Positions 24,417-34,113 of a DNA stretch of 34,113 nucleotides are shown one piece after another; the first letter of the stretch is position 1, and each line of letters begins with the position of its first letter. Origin of the DNA: JAQSWP01 sp040255215 (GTDB lineage: Bacteria; Pseudomonadota; Alphaproteobacteria; Reyranellales; JAQSWP01); the NCBI GenBank assembly GCA_040255215.1, contig JBDZUM010000030.1, forward strand, positions 1 through 34,113, read 5' to 3'. A program made the position numbers and the translations under genes. A model generated the notes under the pieces. That model was given only the letters and a program-made list of their open reading frames with translations. It did no database searches and was not told the DNA's origin.

Positions 24417-25561
24417 AAGCCGAAAACCTCGGATGCCTCGGCCAGGCCGCGCAGACTGTACCGGCCCAGGCTTGTCAGCTTTTCCGGTACCGCGGCGGCG
24501 AAGGAATCGGAGAACACCACGGTGCGGCCAATCTCCTTGGTCAGGCTCTCCAGTCGGCTCGCCTGGTTGACGGCGGGGCCGATGACGGTGAAGTCCAGCC
24601 GGTCGTCGGCGCCGACATTGCCGAACTCGACCTCGCCCAGATGCAACGCCAGCCCGAAGCGCAGGAAGATGCCTTCGCCGGCCGCCAGCAGGTCGGCATT
24701 CAGTTCGTTGTGGTTGGCGACCGCCTGTTCCGCCGCGATCAGGGCGCGGGCGCAGGTGTCTTCCGGCGTTTCGAGCACGGGGAAGACCGCGAGCATGCCG
24801 TCGCCCATGAATTTCAGGATCTCGCCGCCATTGTCGGTGACGGCGCGGCCGATGCTGTCGAACCAGCGATTGAGCAGCTTGACGGTATCGATGCGCGACA
24901 GCGATTCGGAGAGCTGCGTGAAGCCGCGCAGGTCGCAGCACCAGATGGCGGCCGTGATGGTGTAGGAATCGCCGCGCTCGATCTGTCCGGCGTAGACGCG
25001 CTTGCCGGCGGTCGGTCCGAGATAGGAATTCAGCAGGTTGTGCGAGATCTCGCGCAGCACGAAGCGTTCGGCCATCGGGCTCATCAGCGCCACGGCGCGG
25101 CCGGCTTTCGCCAGATCGTCGTCGCTGAAACCGCCCTCGCGCGTGGTGGCGATCGAGCAGACCGCCGTGCGCGCATCGTCGAGGAAGTGCAGCGGATACA
25201 TGCAATAGTCGGTAACGCCCTGCTCGCGCAGTTCGTCCATCAGCGGCACGTCCGGATGCGGCCGGTCGAGACGGCGACGGAAGATTTCTCCGGTGTCGTC
25301 GACGTACCGGGTCGGGCTGTTGACATAGGCCTGCGTCACCTGCTCGCCCGAACGCGGCGCGGCGCCGTGGGTGATCGCTCCCTCGCGCCAGACCAGGAAC
25401 GTGCCGCTGGTGTCGGGATGCAGCGTTTCCAGTCCGAGATTGGAGCGCCACAGGGGCACGTCCATGCGCAGCAGCATGGCGCAGAACGAGGCGTACAGCG
25501 CGGTAACGTCACTGGCGGCAGCGGCCTCGCGTTCCAGCCAGTCGAGCGCATGATCGCTCAT
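24413..25561 (-). CDS. Class III adenylate/guanylate cyclase with N-terminal GAF-like domain
   Basis: Predicted to make a cyclic nucleotide, most likely cAMP. It has 382 aa. Residues about 20-185 form an N-terminal sensory-type domain of GAF-like pattern (SGTFLVWREG, MYPLHFLDDARTAVCSIATT), and residues about 200-382 are the cyclase catalytic domain. Catalytic residues appear complete: metal Asp D210 (CCDLRGFT) and D254 (LKFMGDGMLAVF), base-selecting K250 and D323 (DFTVIG), and N332/R336 (VNQASRLE). The Lys/Asp pair favours ATP over GTP. No TM segment is seen. Its ATG overlaps the xerC stop by 4 bases, so it is translated with xerC. The 3' end overlaps the MFS gene. Confidence 0.93.
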   Translation of the reverse strand: MSDHALDWLEREAAAASDVTALYASFCAMLLRMDVPLWRSNLGLETLHPDTSGTFLVWREGAITHGAAPRSGEQVTQAYVNSPTRYVDDTGEIFRRRLDRPHPDVPLMDELREQGVTDYCMYPLHFLDDARTAVCSIATTREGGFSDDDLAKAGRAVALMSPMAERFVLREISHNLLNSYLGPTAGKRVYAGQIERGDSYTITAAIWCCDLRGFTQLSESLSRIDTVKLLNRWFDSIGRAVTDNGGEILKFMGDGMLAVFPVLETPEDTCARALIAAEQAVANHNELNADLLAAGEGIFLRFGLALHLGEVEFGNVGADDRLDFTVIGPAVNQASRLESLTKEIGRTVVFSDSFAAAVPEKLTSLGRYSLRGLAEASEVFGF

Positions 25562-26523
25562 GGCTTGCGCCGGGCGCGGGGATGGGCGTTTGCGTAGATA
25601 GCCCCGAGGCGCGCGGCATCGACGGCGGTATAGCGTTGCGTCGTCGACAGCGAGGCGTGTCCCAGCAATTCCTGGATCGAGCGCAGATCGCCGCCCGCGC
25701 CCAGCAGATGGGTGGCGAAGGAATGCCGCAACGCATGCGGCGTCGCGGTCTCCGGCAGGCCCAGCATGCCGCGCAGCCTGGCGATGGCGCGCTGGACGAT
25801 GGCGGGATCGAGCGGCTTGCCGCGCGCGCCACGGAACGCCGGTTCCTTCGCCGGCAGTTCATAGGGGCACAGCCGCAGATAGGTCGAGGCAGCCTCGCGC
25901 ACCGCCGGCAGGATCGGCACCACGCGCTGCTTGCTGCCCTTGCCGGTGACGAGCAGCGACTCCGATCCGCTCGCCAGACGCGCCAGCGTTTCGCGCGTCA
26001 GGCCGAGCGCCTCGCCGATGCGCAGGCCCGCGCCATAGAGCAGCATAACGATCGCGGTATCGCGCGCGCCGATCCAGGGTTCGTCCGACATCTGCTCGAT
26101 CTCGCCGACCAGGTCGTCCGCCTCCTCGACCGTCAGCGCCTTGGGCACCGAGCGCGGCAGCTTCGGCGTGCGCAGCGCGCCGATCGCGGCGTTGGCGCAC
26201 AGGCCGCGCCGATCGAGGAAGCGATAGAAGTTGCGCACGGTCGACAGGCTGCGCGCGGTCGAGCTGCGCGCCAGGCCCCTGCCAGCGCGCGCGGCTAGCC
26301 AGGCGCGGAAATCGGCCTGGGTCAGGCTTCGCAGGGTCTCGAGACCGACGCCGGCGCCGCGATGGCCCGCGACGAAGGCGATGAAATCGGCGAGGTCATG
26401 GCCATAGGCCTCGAGCGTCGCGGCGGCCATGCGCTTTTCGTCGGCAAGCCAGTCCCGCCATGCCGCGGCGGCGTTCGCCACATCGGCTTCTGCGGCGAGG
26501 ATCAGGCCGGCAGGTCGAGCCAT
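25558..26523 (-). CDS. xerC: Tyrosine recombinase XerC
   Basis: With XerD it resolves chromosome dimers at dif near FtsK. Length is 321 aa, slightly above the typical 300. The N-terminal SAM-like core-binding domain spans residues about 18-110 (YGHDLADFIAFVAGHRG; RSLSTVRNFYRFLDRRG). The catalytic domain has R168 (GAGLRIGEAL), K195 (GKGSKQR), H263/R266 (HALRHSFATHLL), H289 (LLGHASLS) and nucleophile Y298 (TTQRYT), all six present. Position beside DUF484 is the common proteobacterial arrangement and supports host XerC rather than a phage integrase. It overlaps DUF484 by 22 bases and the cyclase by 4. Confidence 0.95.
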   Translation of the reverse strand: MARPAGLILAAEADVANAAAAWRDWLADEKRMAAATLEAYGHDLADFIAFVAGHRGAGVGLETLRSLTQADFRAWLAARAGRGLARSSTARSLSTVRNFYRFLDRRGLCANAAIGALRTPKLPRSVPKALTVEEADDLVGEIEQMSDEPWIGARDTAIVMLLYGAGLRIGEALGLTRETLARLASGSESLLVTGKGSKQRVVPILPAVREAASTYLRLCPYELPAKEPAFRGARGKPLDPAIVQRAIARLRGMLGLPETATPHALRHSFATHLLGAGGDLRSIQELLGHASLSTTQRYTAVDAARLGAIYANAHPRARRKP

Positions 26524-27215
26524 GCCCTGATTGTGTGCTCCAGCACCTGGGCGAGGAAGAACAGCAGCTCGGTCGACTGGTCCTCGCTGAAGCCGTTGGG
26601 ATCGTGCGAGCCGAACGCCAGCACGCCGTCGGGCGCCCCGGCACTCGGTTTGATGCGGACCAGGGCGGCCGACTGGATCTGATGCGCCAGCGGCCCGAAG
26701 ATCGCCGGATCGCCCGGCGTGCCCGAGCGCAGGCGGGCCGGCTGGCCGCGGCCCAGCACCGCGTCGACCGAGCCCGGCGCCAGCAACATGACGCCAGGCG
26801 TCGCCGGCGTGCCGCCTTGGGCGCTAGTCTCCACGCTCAGCGTGACGACATCGACGTCGAGCAGGCCCGCCAGTTCGCGCGTCACCAGGTTGATCAGCCG
26901 CTCGAAGCTGTCGGCGGCGATGATGGCGACCACGGCGGCGTGGATGCGCATCTGCACCGACTGGTTGGTGCGCGTGGTGTTGATCAGCTCGCTCTGGTAC
27001 GAGCGCAGCCGGTCGACTTCCTTGCGCAGGCGCTCCAGCATGAAGTGCTGCATGTCGATGACGCCGTCGCCGTTGCGTCGGACCGGCGGCGTCAGGGCTT
27101 CGATCAGGTCGGGATTCTCGACGAGAAAATCGGGGTGCGCCCGCAAATAGGCGGCGACGTCGGCGGCCGTCAGGCCGGCGCTTGCCTTGCGGGTCGATTC
27201 ACTGTGCTGCGACAT
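26502..27215 (-). CDS. DUF484 family protein
   Basis: A 237-aa cytoplasmic protein of the DUF484 family, which has a GAF-like fold and no established function. The N-terminus matches the family (VAAYLRAHPDFLVENPDLIEALTPP), followed by a coiled-coil-like stretch (HFMLERLRKEVDRLRSYQSE) and a C-terminal GAF-like part (LVRIKPSAGAPDGVLAFGSH, then FFLAQVLEHTIRAWLDLP). It is the first gene of the DUF484-xerC-cyclase unit and overlaps xerC. No clear Shine-Dalgarno lies before the ATG. An inverted repeat at 27234-27256 lies just upstream. Confidence 0.9.
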   Translation of the reverse strand: MSQHSESTRKASAGLTAADVAAYLRAHPDFLVENPDLIEALTPPVRRNGDGVIDMQHFMLERLRKEVDRLRSYQSELINTTRTNQSVQMRIHAAVVAIIAADSFERLINLVTRELAGLLDVDVVTLSVETSAQGGTPATPGVMLLAPGSVDAVLGRGQPARLRSGTPGDPAIFGPLAHQIQSAALVRIKPSAGAPDGVLAFGSHDPNGFSEDQSTELLFFLAQVLEHTIRAWLDLPA

Positions 27216-27233
27216 CGGTACTCTGTGCTTTGC

Positions 27234-27256
27234 CGTCCGGCAGCTTACACCGGACG
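27234..27256. promoter_or_regulatory. Inverted repeat CGTCCGG-N9-CCGGACG between the transaldolase gene and DUF484
   Basis: Perfect 7-base arms (27234-27240, 27250-27256) lie in the 75-base spacer downstream of the transaldolase gene and 19 bases before DUF484. On the minus strand no T-run follows. It could be a weak terminator or an operator; a TAAGCT -10-like hexamer sits in its loop on the minus strand. Confidence 0.4.
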
Positions 27257-27290
27257 CGGGCCTGGCGCGAACGCTGCGTGCGGCCCGTGC

Positions 27291-27959
27291 TCAAAGGATC
27301 GACTGGCCGGTTTTGGCCCAGTCGGCCAGGAACGCCGCCAGCCCCTTGTCGGTCAGCGGATGCGAGAACAGCTGGCGCAGAATGTTCGGCGGCACGGTGG
27401 CGACGTCGGCGCCGAGCTTGGCCGCCTCGACGACATGCTGCGGCCCGCGCACGGACGCTACCAGCACCTCGGTCTGGAAGGAGGGGAACTGGTTGTAGAT
27501 CTCGACGATGTCGGCGATCAGCGCCATGCCGTTCTCGCCGATATCGTCGAGGCGGCCGACGAAGGGCGAGACGAAGGCGGCGCCGGCCTTGGCGGCGAGA
27601 ATGGCCTGCGCCGCCGAGAAGCACAGCGTGACGTTGACCATGATGCCTTCGGAGCTGAAGGCCTTGCAGGCCTTGAGCCCGTCCGGCGTCAGCGGCACCT
27701 TGACGGCGATGTTGTTGTTGCGGCCGATGCCGATGGCATGCAGCTTCTTGCCTTCCTTGATCATCGTCGGCGCGTCGGTCGCAGTAACCTCGGCGCTGAC
27801 CGGGCCCGGCACCAGATCGGCGATCTCGCGGATGACGTCGAGCATCGGCCGCCCGGTCTTGGCCATCAACGAGGGGTTGGTGGTGACGCCGTCGAGCAGG
27901 CCGGAGGCGGCGAGATCGCGGATTTCCGCCACATCGGCAGTATCGACGAAGAATTTCAT
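27291..27959 (-). CDS. tal: Transaldolase, small FSA/TalC-like type
   Basis: A class I aldolase of the pentose phosphate pathway, 222 aa, the short single-domain form. The Schiff-base lysine is K87 (IAVKVPLTPDG); D6 (FVDTAD) and N28 (VTTNPSLM) are conserved. At positions that separate fructose-6-phosphate aldolase from transaldolase, this protein has E57 (SAEVTAT) and F133 (VSPFVGRLDD), where E. coli FSA has Gln and Tyr. That supports transaldolase activity. The gene is divergent from priA across 67 bases, an arrangement seen in other alphaproteobacteria. It could be co-transcribed with DUF484 downstream. Confidence 0.93.
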   Translation of the reverse strand: MKFFVDTADVAEIRDLAASGLLDGVTTNPSLMAKTGRPMLDVIREIADLVPGPVSAEVTATDAPTMIKEGKKLHAIGIGRNNNIAVKVPLTPDGLKACKAFSSEGIMVNVTLCFSAAQAILAAKAGAAFVSPFVGRLDDIGENGMALIADIVEIYNQFPSFQTEVLVASVRGPQHVVEAAKLGADVATVPPNILRQLFSHPLTDKGLAAFLADWAKTGQSIL

Positions 27960-28014
27960 GGTGATGCTCCAGAGCAGGGTCTGCCGGCTTGTGGCGAGGC
28001 CGGACGCAGCCGCC

Positions 28015-28020
28015 TAAAGT
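28015..28020 (+). promoter_or_regulatory. Candidate -10 element (TAAAGT) directly before priA
   Basis: TAAAGT ends 6 bases before the priA ATG, and no Shine-Dalgarno is present. The nearest -35-like TTGTGG (27989-27994) has a long 20-base spacer. If used, priA mRNA would be leaderless. Confidence 0.28.
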
Positions 28021-28026
28021 GCCGCC

Positions 28027-30303
28027 ATGTCGCGTCCGCCGCCTGCCGATCTTTCTAGTCAAACGCCCCCCGAGCGGCAAGCGCTGGCCGAGCGCAGTTC
28101 AAGCGCGGCTGGGGAAAACGTCGAGCGGGCCTTGTCCAGCCGCGCCCGCGTGCTGCTGCCGTTGCCTGTGGGCGACGGCTACGACTATGCCATTCCAGCC
28201 GACATGAGGATCGCCGAGGGCGACTTCGTCGAGGTGCCGCTAGGCCGTCGCCGGCTGATTGGGGTCGTCTGGGGCGAGGGCACGGCGGCGCTGGCGGCCG
28301 AGCGCATCAAGCCGATCGCCGGCAAACTGCCGACCCAGCCGATGGCGCCGGCCATGCGGCGGCTGATCGACTGGATCGCGCGCTACACGCTGTCGCCGCC
28401 GGGAGCCGTGCTGCGCATGGCGATGAGCGTGCCCGACGCGCTGCTGCCGGCCAAACCGACGCTGCTCTATCGTCTGCCCCCGGGTACACCGCCGGCCGAC
28501 GTGAAGCTGACGCCAGCCCGCAAGCGGGCGCTGCAATTCATGGCCGAGGCGCCGGCCTTGCCGGCGGCCGACATCGCCCGCGCCGCTGGCATCGGCGTCG
28601 GCGTCGTCAAGGGCATGCAGACGGCAGGCCTGATCGAACCTGAATGGCAGACGATCGAACCGCTACCGCAACAGCCCGACCCTGCCCATCCCGGCCCCGA
28701 ACTGTCGGGATCCCAGGCCGAAGCGGCGCGGGCACTGGTTGCCGCCGTCGAGGAACGCGATTTCGCCGTCACGCTGCTCGACGGCGTGCCGGGCGCGGGC
28801 AAGACGGAAGTCTATTTCGAGGCCGTCGCCGCCGCGCTGCGCCAGGGACGCCAGGTTCTGGTGCTGCTGCCGGAAATAGCGCTGTCGGCGCAGTGGCTGC
28901 GTCGCTTCGAGCAACGCTTCGGCGCGCTGCCCTGCGAATGGCATTCCGACCTGACCGGGCTGGAGCGCCGGCGCGGCTGGCGTGCGGTGCAGTCGGGCGC
29001 GGCGCGGGTCGTGGTCGGCGCCCGTTCGGCGCTCTTTCTGCCGTTTCGCGATCTCGGGCTGATCGTCGTCGACGAGGAGCACGAAAGCGCCTTCAAGCAG
29101 GAGGACGGCGTCATCTACAACGCCCGCGACATGGCGATCGTGCGGGCGCGACTGGAGAACGCGCCGGCGATTCTGGTGTCGGCGACGCCGTCGCTCGAAT
29201 CTGTCGTCAACGCGGAGAGCGGCCGCTATGCGCTGCAGCATTTGCCAGCGCGCCACGGCGGGGCGGCGATGGCGAGCATCGAGGCGATCGACCTGCGCCG
29301 TCACCCGCCGCAACGCGGACAGTTCCTGTCGCCGCCGCTGCTGCAGGCTATTGCCGGCACTTTGCAGGCAGGCAAGCAGGCGCTGCTGTTCATCAACCGA
29401 CGCGGCTATGCGCCGCTGACCCTGTGCCGCACCTGCGGCCATCGCGTCGAATGCCCCAACTGCACGGCCTGGCTGGTGGAGCATCGGTTCCGCGGCCGGC
29501 TGATCTGCCACCATTGCGGTTTCAACCAGGCGCGGCCGACGCACTGCCCTTCCTGCAGCGCCGAGGACAGCCTCGTCGCCTGCGGACCCGGCGTCGAGCG
29601 GCTGCACGAGGAGGTCCGCCTGCACTTCCCGGAAGCGCGCGCCATGGTGCTGGCCTCCGATTTGATCGGCGGTCCGCGGGCGGCGCAGGAACTGATCCGC
29701 CAGATCGCCGAGCACGAGGTCGATCTGGTGATCGGCACCCAGATCGTCGCCAAGGGCCATCATTTTCCCGATCTGGCGCTGGTCGGCGTGGGCGACGCCG
29801 ATCTCGGCCTGTCGGGCGGCGATCTGCGCGCCGCCGAGCGCACCTTCCAGCTGCTGTACCAGGTCGCCGGTCGCGCCGGCCGGGCCAATGGCGATGGAAA
29901 GGCGCTGCTGCAGACCTGGCAGCCCGAGCATCCCGTCATCCAGGCGCTGGCCAGCGGCCAGCGCGAGCGCTTCCTGTCGGCCGAAAAACAGGCCCGTGCC
30001 GCTGCCGGCATGCCGCCCTATGGCCGGCTGGCGGCGTTGATCCTGTCCTCGGCCGACGAGAGCCAGGTCGATGCGGCGGCCCGCGCCCTGGCATCGGCGG
30101 CGCCGCATTTCGAAGGGGTCAGGGTGCTGGGGCCGGCCCCGGCGCCGCTGGCCTTGTTGCGCGGGCGGCATCGCCGCCGCCTGTTGCTCAAGACCCGCCG
30201 CGAGGTCGACATCCAGGCCATTTTGCTGCAGTGGCTAGCGTCGGTTTCGCTGCCTGGATCGGTGCGTCTGCAGGTCGATGTCGATCCCTATAGTTTCCTT
30301 TGA
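28027..30303 (+). CDS. priA: Primosomal helicase PriA
   Basis: A 3'-to-5' DNA helicase that reloads the replisome at stalled forks. Length is 758 aa, normal. The N-terminal 3'-DNA-binding domain is at about 41-140 (VLLPLPVGDGYDYAIP). Walker A is GVPGAGKT (253-260), the DEAH-type box is DEEH (349-352), and the zinc-binding cysteines start at C467 (CRTCGHRVECPNC, then CHHCG and CPSC), with all eight cysteines present. Helicase motifs GTQIVAKGHHFPD and QVAGRAGRA follow. The first 40 residues are low-complexity, so the true start might be slightly downstream. The ATG at 28027 is preceded by a -10-like hexamer and no ribosome site. Confidence 0.97.
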   Translation: MSRPPPADLSSQTPPERQALAERSSSAAGENVERALSSRARVLLPLPVGDGYDYAIPADMRIAEGDFVEVPLGRRRLIGVVWGEGTAALAAERIKPIAGKLPTQPMAPAMRRLIDWIARYTLSPPGAVLRMAMSVPDALLPAKPTLLYRLPPGTPPADVKLTPARKRALQFMAEAPALPAADIARAAGIGVGVVKGMQTAGLIEPEWQTIEPLPQQPDPAHPGPELSGSQAEAARALVAAVEERDFAVTLLDGVPGAGKTEVYFEAVAAALRQGRQVLVLLPEIALSAQWLRRFEQRFGALPCEWHSDLTGLERRRGWRAVQSGAARVVVGARSALFLPFRDLGLIVVDEEHESAFKQEDGVIYNARDMAIVRARLENAPAILVSATPSLESVVNAESGRYALQHLPARHGGAAMASIEAIDLRRHPPQRGQFLSPPLLQAIAGTLQAGKQALLFINRRGYAPLTLCRTCGHRVECPNCTAWLVEHRFRGRLICHHCGFNQARPTHCPSCSAEDSLVACGPGVERLHEEVRLHFPEARAMVLASDLIGGPRAAQELIRQIAEHEVDLVIGTQIVAKGHHFPDLALVGVGDADLGLSGGDLRAAERTFQLLYQVAGRAGRANGDGKALLQTWQPEHPVIQALASGQRERFLSAEKQARAAAGMPPYGRLAALILSSADESQVDAAARALASAAPHFEGVRVLGPAPAPLALLRGRHRRRLLLKTRREVDIQAILLQWLASVSLPGSVRLQVDVDPYSFL

Positions 30304-30504
30304 TTTCAAGACGTTGTTTGGGCTTCGTCGGATCGACGTGAGTGGCCTTTTGGCGCGCCAAGTCCGCTTGCAACGCAATAGAGCGTGTGTTACCAAACGC
30401 TCGCCGTCGCGCCGGGGGTAGGAACGGGCTGCGGTAGGTTGCGAAAACACCTTTAAAATCAGCCTCTTATCTTACTCTCAGCCGAAGTTGGGAACGGACG
30501 GAAA
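30304..30504 (+). promoter_or_regulatory. Intergenic region upstream of the atp operon
   Basis: This 201-base spacer must hold the F1 operon promoter. It has an imperfect hairpin (GAGCGT 30381-30386 with ACGCTC 30397-30402) and an AT-rich patch near 30451-30473 (including TTTAAAATC), unusual for this GC-rich window. TTGCGA at 30439 is a possible -35, but no -10 lies at the right distance. I cannot fix the promoter. Confidence 0.35.
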
Positions 30505-31064
30505 ATGACTGCCGAGGCCTCCGGTCGATCAAGCCTTGCCCAGCGCTATGCCAGCGCTCTTTTCGATCTTGCCGACGAGGCCAAGCAACTCGATGCCGTT
30601 GCGAACGATCTGACGACCCTGCGGGCCGCGATCGACGCCAGTTCCGATCTCAAGCGGCTGATCGCCAGCCCGGTGCTGAGCCGCGACAGCCAGAGCAAGG
30701 CGATCATGGCCGTGGCGCAGTCGCTGCAGATTTCCTCGCTGACCGCCAATTTCGTCGGTGTCGTCGCGCAGAAGCGCCGTCTGGCCGCGCTGCCCGGCAT
30801 GATCGCCGCTTTCCTGGCCGAACTGTCGCGCCGTCGCGGCGAGACCACGGCCGAAGTCGTTTCCGCCACGCCGCTCAACGAGCAGCAGCAGGCCAGGCTG
30901 GCCGACGTGCTGCGCGGCATGGTCGGCGGCAAGGTTACGATCGACGCGCGCGTCGATCAGGAAATTCTGGGCGGGCTGGTCGTCAAGGTCGGCTCGCGCA
31001 TGTTCGATTCTTCGATACGCACCAAGCTGCAGCGTCTGCAGCTTGCCATGAAGGGAGTTGGGTG

Positions 31065-31065
<1 letters not shown>
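30505..31065 (+). CDS. atpH: ATP synthase F1 delta subunit
   Basis: Part of the peripheral stalk joining F1 to F0. Length is 186 aa, normal. The N-terminal helical domain is seen in SLAQRYASALFDLADEAKQL and VLSRDSQSKAIM; the C-terminal signature is RVDQEILGGLVVKVGSRMFDSSIRTKL spread over residues about 150-177. It is the first gene of the F1 operon, with no F0 genes before it, as in most alphaproteobacteria. Its stop overlaps the atpA ATG by one base (TGATG). Confidence 0.97.
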
Positions 31066-32594
<1,529 letters not shown>

Positions 32595-32638
32595 TCCTGA
32601 AACACTGAGGCCGGGAACGGCGCGAGGCGGAGCGGGAC

Positions 32639-33529
32639 ATGCCGAGCTTGAAGGAATATCGCCTGAGGATCCGAAGCGTCCGCTCGACGCAGAAGATCAC
32701 CAAGGCCATGAAGATGGTGGCGGCGGCCAAGCTGCGCCGCGCGCAGGAGCAGGCCCAGGCGGCGCGGCCCTATGCCGAGCGCATGGAGCGGATGCTGGCA
32801 TCGCTCGCCGCCAACGTGCGCGGCATGGCCGGCGCCCCGGCGCTGCTAGCCGGCACCGGCTCGGACCAGCGGCACCTGATCATCGTGGCGACGTCCGATC
32901 GCGGCCTGTGCGGCTCGTTCAATTCCTCGATCGTGCGCGAGGCTCGCCGCGTCGTCCGCACCCTGATCGCCGAGGGCAAGGAAGTCCGCATCCTGTGCGT
33001 CGGCCGCAAGGGCCGCGACCAGCTGCGCCGCGACTTCGCCTCGCTGATCGTCGGCACCATCGACGAGGTCGGCCGCAAGCGGCTGGCGTTCGGCGATGCG
33101 GTGCGCGTCACCGACCGGGTCGCGACCATGTTCGCCGCCGGCGAGTTCGACGTCGCGACGGTGATCTACAACCGCTTCAAGTCGGCCATCAGCCAGATCG
33201 TCACCGTGCAGCAGCTCGTGCCGCTGCCGCCGCCGGCCGAGACGCCGGTCGAGACGACGACCGGCGAAGCCAAGGCGGTCTACGTCTTCGAGCCGAGCGA
33301 GGAGCGCATTCTGGCCGAACTTCTGCCGCGCAACCTGCGGGTCCAGATGTTCCGGGCGCTGCTGGAGAACGCGGCTTCCGAGCAGGGCGCGCGGATGTCG
33401 GCGATGGACAACGCCACGCGCAACGCCGGCGACATGATCAACGGGCTGACGCAGAGCTACAACCGCCAGCGTCAGGCCGTCATCACCAAGGAACTCATCG
33501 AAATCATCTCCGGCGCCGAAGCGCTGTAG
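32639..33529 (+). CDS. atpG: ATP synthase F1 gamma subunit
   Basis: The central rotary shaft of F1. Length is 296 aa, normal. The N-terminal helix MPSLKEYRLRIRSVRSTQKI with TKAMKMVAAAKLRRA and the C-terminal helix (SEQGARMSAMDNATRNAGDM, then QAVITKELIEIISGAEAL) form the coiled-coil shaft. The middle Rossmann-like part contains TSDRGLCGSFNSSIVR. A GAGGCGGAG ribosome site precedes the ATG; 44 bases separate it from atpA. Confidence 0.99.
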   Translation: MPSLKEYRLRIRSVRSTQKITKAMKMVAAAKLRRAQEQAQAARPYAERMERMLASLAANVRGMAGAPALLAGTGSDQRHLIIVATSDRGLCGSFNSSIVREARRVVRTLIAEGKEVRILCVGRKGRDQLRRDFASLIVGTIDEVGRKRLAFGDAVRVTDRVATMFAAGEFDVATVIYNRFKSAISQIVTVQQLVPLPPPAETPVETTTGEAKAVYVFEPSEERILAELLPRNLRVQMFRALLENAASEQGARMSAMDNATRNAGDMINGLTQSYNRQRQAVITKELIEIISGAEAL

Positions 33530-33571
33530 ATCCCGTTCAATTAGAGACAAGCAACCCGCGAGGGCGTCATC

Positions 33572-34113
<542 letters not shown>

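Noticed and set aside
25558..26523. Phage or island integrase marking an attachment site
   Set aside because: Context with DUF484 and complete XerC-type spacing indicate the housekeeping recombinase. No tRNA or direct repeats flank it.

Overview
The window is high-GC DNA from an alphaproteobacterium. The evidence is gene order: a TCA block (sdhB ... zapE, mdh, sucC, sucD, sucA, sucB, lpdA), a DUF484/xerC pair, a small transaldolase gene divergent from priA, and an F1 ATP synthase operon (atpH-atpA-atpG-atpD) that begins without F0 genes. This suggests the Rhodospirillales/Reyranella-like part of the class, but that placement is inference from context, not a search result.

Layout. Bases 1-503 are the end of sdhB. 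Bases 556-11867 hold accessory genes between sdhB and the mdh-suc operon: a membrane-anchored glycerophosphodiester phosphodiesterase, a convergent two-TM protein of unknown function, a tightly coupled pair (EctD-like Fe(II)/2OG dioxygenase plus NAD-binding/SAF oxidoreductase), a secreted beta-barrel protein with a C-terminal collagen-like tail, a convergent GT2-TPR protein, periplasmic Cu/Zn superoxide dismutase, ZapE, a Tat-exported dienelactone hydrolase-like protein and a PPK2 kinase. Bases 11975-20923 encode malate dehydrogenase, succinyl-CoA synthetase and the complete 2-oxoglutarate dehydrogenase complex (E1, E2, E3). Bases 20981-24416 carry an acyl-CoA synthetase, a small membrane protein and an MFS transporter. 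Bases 24413-27959 (minus strand) carry transaldolase and then the overlapping DUF484-xerC-nucleotide cyclase genes. Bases 28027-34113 carry priA and the F1 ATP synthase genes, with atpD cut by the window edge.

How the genes work together. sdhB, mdh, sucCD and sucAB-lpdA cover the 2-oxoglutarate-to-oxaloacetate part of the TCA cycle apart from fumarase, and the atp genes use the resulting proton-motive force. A strong intrinsic terminator separates mdh from sucC, and a second terminator-like hairpin sits just before sucC.

The most unusual locus is 4785-7943. A signal peptide, a predicted periplasmic coiled coil and a predicted outer-membrane beta-barrel are followed by at least 270 residues of Gly-X-Thr collagen repeat built from 63-bp units. 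The order resembles inverse autotransporters (type Ve) with a collagen passenger. The repeat contains a 100-N assembly gap. Phase analysis predicts that the true gap is 12 + 63k bases, which restores a single reading frame. A glycosyltransferase ends 24 bases downstream, on the opposite strand. All assignments come from reading motifs by eye; no database search was run.
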